64,000 nucleotides of DNA from Viscum album (Eukaryota > Streptophyta > Magnoliopsida > Santalales > Viscaceae), in NCBI GenBank assembly GCA_963277665.1, contig OY728163.1, forward strand, positions 1,905,886,644 to 1,905,950,643, in the 5' to 3' direction. Below are positions 32,870-43,766 of this stretch, piece after piece (the stretch's first letter is position 1; every line of letters begins with the position of its first letter). Under the pieces are notes generated by a model. The model searched no databases. It was not told where the DNA came from and saw only the letters and a list, made by a program, of their open reading frames with translations. The translations under genes and the position numbers were made by a program.

Positions 32870-34588
32870 CCTCCGTGAGCATCCTTTCAGCTGCTCAGTC
32901 GCCGCTTTCCCTTTCAGGAGCCTGAGGAGTGAGGGAGAGGGGCGCCACTTCTAGTTCTTCATAAGGATACTGGAGGGTGACTACTATAGGTACAAATTTT
33001 AATGTGAATAAATTTATTTCACTTTTTTATACTAACTTCTTGTTCATAAAAGATGGAAACAATGAAAGTATAGAGAAAAATATGAAAAGTTCAGATGTAT
33101 GGAATCTGACCAGAGAGAAGATATTTGTCCCAATTGATTCCTATAGGGTCCCTACAAATGATTTCGTAGGATTAGTTGGCCAGATTCGAGGCTAACTGGC
33201 TGCGAAGCTAGTTTCTATTCCTATTACATATGATAATTGGAGGCATATGACTTAAACTTGAAAAAATGAAGTTTTTGATTCCCCAAAAAGGGAATTTTAA
33301 TAGATTATGGTGTAATTGAATGTAATTATCTAATTAAATTATAATATTTTCAAAATGAATTTCTGTGTACAGATGTTATTCCACTTTACGACTACTGATG
33401 TGATAGCACAAAATTTGGTTTTAAAAAATCTAGGCAACAAATGGAAATACTTTTAATGGGGATCGTGGAGTGATGTCAATGATACTTTATTGACCTCCAA
33501 ATAGATGTATGAAAAGCTACATAATGGGATACCCAAAGATAAATGAAAAGTTTTTGCTGACAGACGTCTTGATGAGAAGTAGATGGTATTTAAATATATA
33601 TTATTATATTAATAACATTTTACATTTCTACATGTATATGAAAAGAATATGACATTGAATACATTACTATTAAATTAGGTTTTATTTATTTCAAGATCTT
33701 TCAAGGAAGAATTCATCAATCCGGACTAAGCAAATCATCCCTCACACTGCGGGGTCAAAGAGTTTTTCTAGAATCTGATCAAAACTGGTAATATTTTTAT
33801 TAGATTAAATATTTATAAGAGAATATTATCTTTTTAATATATTAAATTTTTTATTTTTTTAATGTAGTCACAAAGTTTAGGGAACCAGGAATTCCCAACA
33901 GAAGTGTGGTTAAATGTTCACAAAAAATCTGATGGAAGTTTTGTTAAGGAACCTGCCAAAGATGTTGGGGGTATGAACTCATTTTTCATTATAATAACTT
34001 ATTATTATATGTCACTATGTTAATATATATTGTTTCTAATATGAATTATATTTGATTTATAGTTAAAAATTAAAGAACTATGGGATGCCAATCCCGTGCA
34101 GTCCTACTCAGTCTCCCAGGATGACCCAATTGGTAAAGTCCTTTGGAAGGATCATCTTGGTTGAGTGTGTGGGATGGGTTTGGGACCCATACCATCTAAG
34201 GTATTTGGAAGTTAACTAGGGATTTCAACTACATCTACTCTTGGTTGTATTCAGTTCATACCTTGAGATGCTCAGAGAGATATTGTTTCTCTACAAAACA
34301 TATTTTAGGAATAGGGGACTCAGATATCCATTTTTCAAAAAGCATTGATTGATTTATATCAGAAGACAACCATATCTATCCCTGTGGGTATTTCATCAAC
34401 TGGTGGTGAGTTGGTAAATCACAAAAATTCCAAATCATTTTTTTTCAAACATTTATTACTTTTAAGTTTAAATATAAATATATAACAGTATTTGATTTTC
34501 AATATAATGTTCTTACAGGTGTTGGTAGCAGAAGTAGAGGTAGAGGTGGAGAGGGTGACAAGTTTTGTTCATCACCAGACAATGATTA
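32870..34588 (+). pseudogene. CACTA Transposase_24 (Ptta/En/Spm)-type gene, multi-exon, broken
   Basis: Exon-like blocks follow the order of plant Transposase_24 proteins. 33050-33250 reads REKIFVPIDSYRVPTNDFVG, then VSIPITYDNWRH. 33372-33560 reads FTTTDVIAQNLVLKNLGNKW. 33690-33785 reads KQIIPHTAGSKSFSR. 33868-33975 reads EVWLNVHKKSDGSFVKEPAK. 34064-34430 reads DDPIGKVLWKDHLG and VCGMGLGPIPSK. A basic tail GSRSRGRGGEGD ends at a stop near 34588. AG and GT pairs lie at several block edges, consistent with introns. In-frame stops occur in at least three blocks. A first exon may lie in the GC-rich stretch at 32870-32990. These proteins accompany CACTA transposons; their precise role is unclear. 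Confidence 0.75.
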
Positions 34589-36480
34589 GTGTATAGGGTT
34601 TTGGTAATAGTATTTTTATATGTATCATGTGTGGCATATAGTATTCACCAAACATTTTCATGACCTAACATTTTCTTGATTTCTCATGTTTCCTTTTATG
34701 TATTATGAACCCAGTCTTCCAAATACACAAGGAATTTACAATCCTTATGATGTATTAATGGATATTTATATTTATGAATCATATAATAATGTGTGTAAAA
34801 ATTTATAGGTTGTTATATCTATGGTGTAGAGGATAAGGAGGAGGTTTTTGGTGCTATTTCTAAAATCATCATACGTTTATCATAGAGATAATGGCTTCAA
34901 GATAGTGGATAATAGTGGATATTTTAGTGGTTATAACTTTTTAGGAATAGTTTCACCATAGATTAGGGATTTTTTCTAGCCTCTTCTTGATAATATACAA
35001 CAATTTATGTTTATACTTATGTAGTTTTGGGGGGTTTTAGTTTAAAATTCTGATGTTTAAAGTTTTTTAGTTTTATAGGCATATATATTTACTACATTAA
35101 AGTTTTAAAGTTCATTTGGATTAATTATTCATAGGTTTATAGGTTTATAGGTTATAAGATTGATAGTATGGAGGTTTTAAAGCTATGGTTTTGATGGATT
35201 TATTGTTTCTCATTAGAAGTTTTTAGTTTCTAGGTTTCCAATTTTGTAAGTGTTAGGTTTAATGTTTTTCTGGTTTGTAGGTTTTTAGTTTCATATTTTT
35301 TATCTTTTTTTCTATTTAAAATTATATACATTTTTTGTTTTTTAAGTTAATGTTTTATTGGATTTCATGTTATATGTTTCATTTTTTGTACATTTCCAAT
35401 GTTCATTTTTTCACTTTTCATGTTTTCATGTTTATTAGATGTTTTTACATATTTTAAAGTCATATGTTCACATGAATTATAGTTTATCAAATTTCTATAA
35501 ATATCTTATCTAGTTTTAATATTTTAAAATTTATAGATTTCATATTTGTTATGTTTCATGTTTTTAGGTTGGAGGCTTTGAAATTTGATGATTTCATATG
35601 TTTTTATTTTTAGGCTAATAGTTGGATGTTTGCACATTTTTTTGTTTTCAATAATGAAGTTGGTAATATTTTAGGATTTTAGGCTCAGATATATCATGTT
35701 TAATGATCTATAAAGTTATGGGATTCTTTTATATAGGTATGTGTATTCCATTTTTTCAAACCTATACATTTTAGTTTTATTTTTTAAGTAATAATTAGTT
35801 TAAATGTTTATTGGTTGAATGATTTTCAGTTTAAAGGAGTGCATGTTTGGAAGTTTAAATTTTTCTATATTACATGTTTACATGTTTTCTTATTTACGAG
35901 TAAAAAGTTAGTGGTTTAGTATTTATATGATATAGAATTGAAGGTCCTTATGATTTGGGTTTTCAAGATTTGAGGTTAGTAGGATCATTTTATATTATAT
36001 TTTATAATTATGGTTTTACCTGTATAAAATATAAAGGGTAAAATGTTTATAGGTTTACTAGATAGTGGTTTATAAGTCTAAAGTTCATAGGAAATTAGGT
36101 TATAGGTCTGATGGTATTAAATTTTTTGTTTTAAAATTTTCATTTTTATTTTATTTGAAGTCTACAGGATTTCGGATTATAGGATTTATGTTTTATTAAT
36201 TTATAGGTTTTCATGTTTGAAGGTTTCTTTTATTATTGGATATCATTATAAAATAGTTAAGTTTAAATGTTTTTTAGTAAGGAAGTTTTTAGGTGTTAAG
36301 GTTTTCATGTTTATAGGTTTGAATGATGTAGTTTTAAAGGTTATTATATTTTTCAAGACTCTAATTTTTTAGGCTTGTAGGTTATAGGTTTGTATGATTA
36401 TAGGTTTTCATGATTTGTGTGACGTGGTGTTACTTTCTTGTTAGTGGTGAAATATTTTGTTAATAATGACATTGAAATGG
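34589..36480. repeat. T/G-rich degenerate TAGGTTT-like repeat tract in CACTA element
   Basis: From about 34980 to 36450 the plus strand is dominated by loose copies of TTTAGGTTT, TTATAGGTTT and GTTTTAGTTT (for example 35132-35160, with TAGGTTTATAGG). The C content is very low. There is no fixed period and no coding frame. The first 390 bp is ordinary AT-rich DNA. The tract might be an expanded subterminal array or a degenerate telomere-like tract. Confidence 0.6.
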
Positions 36481-36559
36481 GTTTTTAGGGTACTAGTACT
36501 AGGGGTATAGAATATGCAATTTTTTTTTATTTTAAATCTACCTTTAGAAGCAGTTTAAA

Positions 36560-37073
36560 CTGTCACTATGTAAATGGACCATATTTCACAACTGTTCAAC
36601 CCATTTCTATAATTTGGTATATTACTATTGGCGGTAGTTAAAACCACCACTACATATAAGAACAATAAAATTTAGAGGTGGTTATTGGAAAAATGGGTTT
36701 TTTATAGCGGCGGTTTAAAATTCCTCTAAAAATTTATCATTTATCATTACCATTTTATGACGGTTCATGTGTTTTTTGTGGAATTTTTCATAGGGAAAAA
36801 TGAAATGATTTTTAGCGGAAATTTAAACCTCTGCAAAAAAAGATTTCATTTTTTTCAGGAAAACTGCTGCCAAAACCAAAATTACCGCCATGAAATGTGT
36901 GTACTATGATGGTTACTAGAAACTGCCACTAAATTGAAGAAACCACCGCATATTGTACACCGATACCCAATTTAGCAGTGGTTTTATAAAAATTCCACAG
37001 AAGCATAATGCAAAGGTTTAAACAGCCACCATAGCAAAAACAACCACTCCTATGAGGTGATTTTCTTATAGTG
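36560..37073 (+). repeat. CACTA right subterminal repeats and terminal inverted repeat
   Basis: Inverted and direct copies of GCGGTGGTTT/AAACCACCGC-like motifs are dense here: GGCGGTAGTTA with AAACCACCAC (36630-36650), AGCGGCGGTTTA (36706-36717), AACCACCGCA (36941-36950) and AGCAGTGGTTTTA (36974-36986). The end ATTTTCTTATAGTG mirrors the left CACTA. Confidence 0.8.
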
Positions 37074-37629
37074 TCATAATGAAAAAAAATTAATTTATCA
37101 TTATTAAATGATAGTAATTATTATAATTAAAAATACTATTTCCTTTTTAAAAAATTCAATTCATTGAAGTTTAAATAATTAATTTAAAATACAATTTTTA
37201 AAAATGAAAATGGATTAATTATTATCTCATTACTAGGAAAATAAAAGATGGATGATAATTTTTTATTGAACCTTTATAATATATAAATTTCATTAAAACC
37301 ATTTGAACATTTTGATTAGTTTAGTTTATCAATGAAAAAAAGTTTGTTCACATAAAAACTATTTTTCAAAAAATATCTCGATTTCATTCAAATGTTTTTA
37401 TTTCTATTTCTAATAAATTGATAAATAAAGAAATTTTTTATACATGAATAAACAATATTCTTTTCATTATTTAATTATTTCTGTTCATATTCAAAAATTT
37501 CAATAGATATTATATAACAGTACAATCTATTACAACCCATATAGAATTGAGGTCGTGTGTATCTCAGGCTATCAAAAAGATTAAATATATTTAAACATAA
37601 AATATATCATAAAATTGATAGGTGTCACA
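37074..37629 (-). repeat. Right (5') LTR of the long-LTR element, second part
   Basis: Continues the LTR after the CACTA insertion. The block near 37550-37629 (CTCAGGCTATCAAAAAGATT... to GGTGTCACA) matches 24420-24500 (CCCAAGCTGTTGATGAGATT... to GGTATTACA). It is shorter than the left copy by about 370 bp. Confidence 0.75.
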
Positions 37630-40600
37630 CTAGTATTTGATTAAATACCCCTATTCTAATGATCTAATCAATACCATGTTTTTATGTGAACTGATGTATA
37701 TATCACTAGTTCTCCATCATTCTCTTATTAATTATTAATGCTATGTTTTTATGACATTGTTTAGAACTCTAAATATTATTTTCATATAGGAATGTGGCTA
37801 TTATTGTGGATATGGGATCATTCAAATAAATATATATTCATATGTATAAATACAAAACGAATAAGATAACATTTAGTTTAGTTTCACCTAATCAGACCAA
37901 TCAGTCTATTTAATTTTATTAGAAAAAGGACACTTCGACTTAGTTAAGAGTCATGTTGAAGAGAAGACAAGGATGAAGGATCCTAGAAAAATATGGTATG
38001 CGTCATATTCATGAGTGACCCATTTAGATATATCCAATTAGTTAGTATGTAAATAATAGAATTTTTATTTTCAGCTTACGATTAGTAGGAGTCCAATTTT
38101 TTCTTCTTCATATTAGGCCATGAGTGAATCCCATGCTCATCACTTATGAAAAAGGAATTATAACTATATTTTTACCCGAGTATGATGATTCACCATATTC
38201 TTGCATATATAAACATTTACTATTCTCATAACAATATATTCATCAAATTATGAAGGTTTTTGTAATTCTATGCCCATCACATGGGTTTCTTGTGATAATC
38301 ACAAAAAGGGAATGGAGCATCAGTTGGGCTATAAACCTAGTATGAGGCCTAAATATATGGTAACCAAGTTTAATATGAAGATAAAATATATTTTTAAAAT
38401 TGGGGGGAGATTATCATCTCAACTTGTATATTAGGAAAAAAATGAATATCCCAACTCATGCTACTAAAGGTCAAATTATGTTCATTGCATATGATAATAT
38501 TATGATAGGGGTTCTTGAGATAGAATGAAATATTGGTGTTATGAATGGAATAGTTAGTATAAATAAAATACAATATAGTTAATTTTCATAGTATAGTGTA
38601 GTTTGATAGGTAATGTTCATATATTTTAACATCATAAGATATGTATATAACTTTTTTTTATTAAAAAATATAGTGAAATGATTAGTTAAAACCTTCAAGA
38701 ACACATGAAACATTTTTGATGTGAGAAATAATAGATAATATAAGGTGATATATATTTAATTAGAGTGTGTATTGGGATATTAATAGGGGATTACAATTTT
38801 TTTACCCGAAGATTGTTGTCACAATATATAAATCAGGTGAAAATATGTAGGGTTGGGGATTATGCCAAATAAAAACCACATATTGGTTTATCAAGTATGT
38901 TAGTGATAGAACGAGATGAGAAGGCATCGATGGGGAATACACATAAGAGGTGTCTCAAAAGGGCTATTCAAAATCTCATACATTGGAAAATATATATTTA
39001 AAAATTACTATATAATTTTTTCACTAAATCTTCTTGGAATAATATAGAGAATACTTGTATCATAAAGGGGGAAGAAACAAGAGATTGAGTGGGTGTTATG
39101 AATTAATAAGCATTACGACACATGATTTGATAAGTGCCATAGGTAAAAAAAATTTCATGTCAAGGAGAATATTTCAACTATATGAATATTAAAAAATCAA
39201 GTCGAGTATTCCAACTAATGGAATATGTAGAAGGGAGAGAAACCCATGAAGTGGTCTTTGGTGAGTTATATCCCAGGTGTTACACCTGATAAAATTCATT
39301 TAACTATATAGATACAACCAAGTGAGAGACCATGGAAAATTAGTTCATCTTAGTAGGCCAACATAGATATGTGACTAGAGAATATGTGTTTGACCTTATA
39401 GAGTTCCATGGTATGCGACCAACAGAATAGTGTTCGCCCTAGTGGGGATTTCCAAGAATGAGTCCTACAAAAATGGGTTCAACTTAGTAAGGGATACCAT
39501 GTATGATATTTAGGAATTTGGGATTTCAGTTGTATAGGTTCTCAGGTGAATTTCACGATGAAATCTTACCCTTTATAGGTGAAATGGGTGACTTCTATCC
39601 TATGTAGGAGGATTAAATCCTTGATAGTTTGGTTCTAAGATATTCTACACCCATGTGTTGGAAGAAATATAGGGAATTCCCATGTGTAGGTTCCAAGAGG
39701 GATAGGTAACACACTAAATGAACTTATTATGGGTTTCAAGATGACATATACTTCTATATAGATATCTGAGGATGGTTAGGGATAAGGTTTCACCATGTTT
39801 TTGATACTCTAAATCACTATAGAGGATAACGACCTAATGATGGGTTATCTGGAATAGGTAGAGAGAAGGGTTATCCAATGTATTTCATCCATAGGTATTA
39901 GTATGTAAAAATTATATGTATGGGGTCTATTTATAGGAAAACAAATGTAATAAAGTGCACAAGGACCTAACATAGGAGGAATTGAATACAGGTGACTTGG
40001 GTGCATGGCTTGGGTGTGCAAAAAAGATATAATATTGATCTTGGAAAATGAAATGAGTAAATACACCTAAGAATGAGATCATATTTCTTGATGAAAAAAT
40101 GATAAAATTAAAAGGACTATATTCTAATCCAAAATTCTATTTTGACTCCTTGACTATTCAAATAAAATGACTCAATTTTATAGGTTTCCAATGTAAAATT
40201 TGTTTTACAATTCCAATAATTTCTCACAAAAACCTATATATAAGATTTAATACTTTGACAAACAATTTTAGGAATTTTGGAAATGAAAAATCTACCCATT
40301 AAAGAAGGTTCTAACCCCCATGTCTCAAAACATGGAAATTAATTTTAGTAAAATACATCCCTCTTTATGTGAGATGCCATACAACATATATAAATAAAAT
40401 TTTATTATTCTTTAGACATGGAGATTATTTTTTAATCGTTATCAACTTATGTTGTATGAATGAGGACCATGTAATGGATTATATAGAAATATGAGTGGAA
40501 AAAAATTATTAATGATAAAATAAATTATTGGAATAATTTCATAAAGTAAAACATTCATTATAGGATATGATATTTATTAATAATAAGGTTTTTAATATAA

Positions 40601-40715
40601 TTATAATTGAATGTACAATGTCTGATAGTTCTAGGGAAATAACTTTAATAATTATCATCTGAAGGTGATGCCTTCTAACATCAATTATAAAATACTCAAT
40701 AGTATTATGGTTCTT
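37630..40715. other. Unassigned AT-rich region, possibly worn LTR material
   Basis: No recognised gene. 39200-39830 has higher G content and short repeated words (CCTAGTGGGG, GGTTCTCAGG, ATGTGTTGGAAG) like the U3 region of a large LTR, and a palindrome AGGTGTTACACCT at about 39277-39289. I could not find a partner copy. An upstream LTR or gag of the RT fragment that follows is possible. Confidence 0.35.
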
Positions 40716-41104
40716 ATAATTATCATCTGACATCGATCTTATTAAAGGATATTCCCAAAAAAAACTTATGACCTAGATGAATATGTTTTTATATCCTTTC
40801 ATCGATTTTTATGGTTCTTTTCATGATGAATTTTTTTATCTACAAGTTAATGGAGAACCATAATCGGAATTTAGAGATAATTTTGAGCATCCATATAGAG
40901 AATATATTTCATATAAATATTCTAAAGTGTATATTCAAAATCAGTGAATTCCACATCATGGGAGAAAAAAAATATAATATAAAAATATTGGTAGACATTT
41001 ATATGGTACAGGTCATGGTTTCATTATATGGTAATGGACTTTTAACATATTTACCCACTAGAATTTTTCAAATTTGTTTACCTTATTTCACTTTAACCTT
41101 TTAA
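40716..41104 (+). pseudogene. Ty3/gypsy (chromovirus-like) reverse transcriptase fragment
   Basis: Plus-strand blocks match the palm and connection region of Ty3/gypsy RT. SDIDLIKGYSQ at about 40725-40758 corresponds to the usual SKIDLRSGYHQ, including its catalytic Asp. YPFIDFYG... follows at about 40790-40815. Then FFIYKLMENHNRNLEIILS, LKCIFKISEFHIMG and VDIYMVQVMVS lie in one open frame (40811-41104). About 80 codons between SDIDL and YPFID are missing, and the FxDD site has decayed to FMMN. The surrounding protease, RNase H and integrase were not recognised. It is on the plus strand, unlike every other LTR element of region size in the window. Confidence 0.65.
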
Positions 41105-43766
41105 TATCAACTAAAATGTTCATATTTAAAAAACATTCATACTATAATAATAAAAATGGATAATCATTCAATGTATTGGATGTTTTCCACTTCTATTGTA
41201 AACTGTCACATGATCTTCATGTTGTGCACATGATATAAATTCTTATTTATTATCCATACTAGATTTAGTTAGTTTTCATAAATTTATTCTATATAGTAGC
41301 CTTTTTAATCTAACACAACATCCTATCTCATGTTATATAACATACCCAAACCATAAAAATTATGGATGAAATTTATTTTCAATTTATATATATCCTTTTG
41401 AGTTTTATAATTTATTTTATCATTAGAGCCTCAGTATTTTCAAACTAAACTATTATATCAGGTATTCTTATCATATTTTTGTAATGATTTATTTATCCCA
41501 TCGACCAAGATGAACACCCAATATTCAATTTTAATAGTTTTTATATATTTCTTAACAAATTTTTCATACTCCATCAACCTAAAAATATATAATATCCATT
41601 AAATCTCATGAATTGTGGGGACACATGCTAGTATCTTAAAATTTTCATCTATTCATGTAATCAAGTAATATTATTCTTATTCAAGTAGATGCAATTATTT
41701 TCTCAATTGATTTTCTTTCATATAAATTTTAAAATTTTATAGGAAAACTCATACTTCCCATTTTCCAAAATTTAATAGGTTATAATGAGTGTCAAAGAAA
41801 TTATTGTAATATCAATAAAAAAATTACATTGTGATATAAAGGATATGTTTTCAATCTACTTTGTGGGTGTCTGATTGCAAAAAACATCCAAATATATTTA
41901 TTCCTCATCAAAATTTGACACTGTGTGTCCATTGAAAGAACAAAATTGAGACTTTAATAATAAGAAAATAATGTTACTATAATCTCATTATATATAACCA
42001 ACATTAAAATAAATCTATTAAATTTTATATGTTCATAATTATGAAGAACTTTTTCATGTATTATACATACCTATTAACATCACTTATATTATATTTATTT
42101 ATAATGTTTATGAATTATTTCCAAGATTACCATTACTAATTTATATTTGACTCGATGAATGCGACACTTTCATGAATCCCCTTATGCCACATTCTACCCT
42201 TTCCTTTATTTTTTTCATTGAAAACCCTCCAAAAATTAATTTCTTATCTATATCATATAATTTTATTTCATAATAAATATTTTATTATATTGATAGAAAT
42301 TCCTCCTTTATGGTATTAATATTATTCAATTTCTCCTAGATATGAATATTCAAATAATTAATGATCAAATATATCTCCATGATTTTCAACCTGTATTTCA
42401 CTATTCAATCAATATTAACTTCAAAATTTTCTTGTTCCTCTATAAAATACTCTAGAAAAAGAATTTTTCCCTCATTATCATTTGTATAACATGTGTATTC
42501 ATAAATAAAACCTCCCCTATTATTATAATTCTTTCTATTTATTGAGACTATACATTTATATGTATTTAATATAAGATATAATCTTCTTGTTATGTTGCCT
42601 CTTATAGAAAATAAAAAAATCATATTAATTGTGTCTATTGAAAATATATTTTAATGTAATTCATGGAAATAATTCTCTATGTGTACATACATTGGTTTTA
42701 ACAATTTGGTAGAGAATTTATGTTATCTGAGGAAATATGGAGTTAGTTTTTGGCATATCATGTTCTGAAAGAGTCGTTTATTGAATTTGTGGGATTTATC
42801 AGGTAGAGTTGATATGAAATATTTTCATTTGGTTAATTGATTTTACATATATATTTGATCCATATATAATGGATTCTGTTGGTTTATTCAAATTTATATA
42901 TTGAGATAATTTGATAGATATGAAAAAATGGAGTATTTTTTCATATGTTCAATCCATGTTTTCTCTTTTCATCAATCCATACGATTATTCAAACAAGCAC
43001 TGTTGATTGATATACATATTATGATTGATCCACATGGTTGATCTAGACATTAATCCAGTATAGTATAAATCATATCATATATCTATATTGGTGGTTAATT
43101 TAGATGGTTAGACATCTCTTTTTGTGTTGATCTCTTGGTGATATCTTCATTTTTCATCACCCTACATAATTATTGGAACTCACACACTTATTTATGATTT
43201 TATATGCCTTCTATTTTCCATGGAGCATATAATTTTTTTTTCTTATCATCCTTGTTAGGATTTAGATTATGGTATTTTCTTTTATTATACCCATATTCCC
43301 CCCAATGTAAGTTATTTTACAGTCATTTGTTCTTATGGATTGATGATTTCCACTCCCACTCTGCTAACCAACCTCATAATATGATTATGGTACTATGATT
43401 CTTGATTACCCATCTTCCACATGTAAATCATTTTCCATTCCCCTTGAAGAAATTTTAGTTGTTCTTTATACAATTTTTTTTATATATAGGTGATTGGTTA
43501 TCACTTCATTCATTACCTTAATTGACTGAATTCTTATTAGCATTTATCTGTATCTCTTTATATTCCTTCAGGATTTCAACTATGGTTACATTTTTAATCA
43601 TATTTGGTCACATTTTGTGACACACTGATCGAATTTATTCATATACATATCAGTCCAATGTGTTAATAATTGAAGTAATAATCACATCCTCCCTCACACC
43701 CATGGTTATCTTTCATCATTTTTATTCTATCCATTAGAAAAAAGGGATAACACGAGTGTTGAACAT
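41105..43766. other. Unassigned AT-rich region
   Basis: This should hold the RNase H and integrase if the RT fragment to the left belonged to a complete element. A faint HDLHVVHM run (about 41212) resembles the RNase H wording HDLELAAVV, but too little survives to claim it. Nothing else is recognised. Confidence 0.35.

Larger units (their letters stand above)
29845..37076 (+). mobile_element. CACTA (En/Spm-type) DNA transposon with TCA target duplication
   Basis: The element is 29848-37073 (7.2 kb) and is flanked on both sides by TCA. It begins CACTACACCAAATTG and ends ATTTTCTTATAGTG, whose reverse complement is CACTATAAGAAAAT. These are imperfect CACTA terminal inverted repeats of about 14 bp. 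Subterminal short repeats of the GCGGTGGTTT/AAACCACCGC kind occur near both ends (29869-29940; 36630-36986), where En/Spm-type transposase subunits would bind. It carries a degenerate Transposase_24-type gene but no recognised TNPD/tnp2 transposase. It interrupts the right LTR of the element at 20160-37629, so it is younger than that element. Confidence 0.88.
20160..37629 (-). mobile_element. Long-LTR, possibly non-autonomous LTR retrotransposon (LARD-like), with nested CACTA element
   Basis: Two diverged copies of a long repeat, in the same orientation, flank a short interior. The left LTR is 20160-24500. The right LTR is about 26458-29847 plus 37074-37629. The interior of 1.96 kb has a purine tract next to the left LTR (minus strand TTTTATGGGGGTATAA) and a primer site TTGGTATCAGAGT next to the right LTR, so the element reads on the minus strand. 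LTR ends of the type GTAACATCC...GGGGTATTACA occur in many plant gypsy elements. I recognised no gag or pol inside. Possible target duplications are CTACA (20155-20159) and CTAGT (37630-37634), matching at three of five bases. Confidence 0.8.

Noticed and set aside
35000..36460. Interstitial telomere array
   Set aside because: No run of exact TTTAGGG units; the wording is too irregular to call telomeric.
41205..41250. RNase H-like HDLHVVHM downstream of the RT fragment
   Set aside because: Only a handful of residues match and no flanking RNase H motif is readable.
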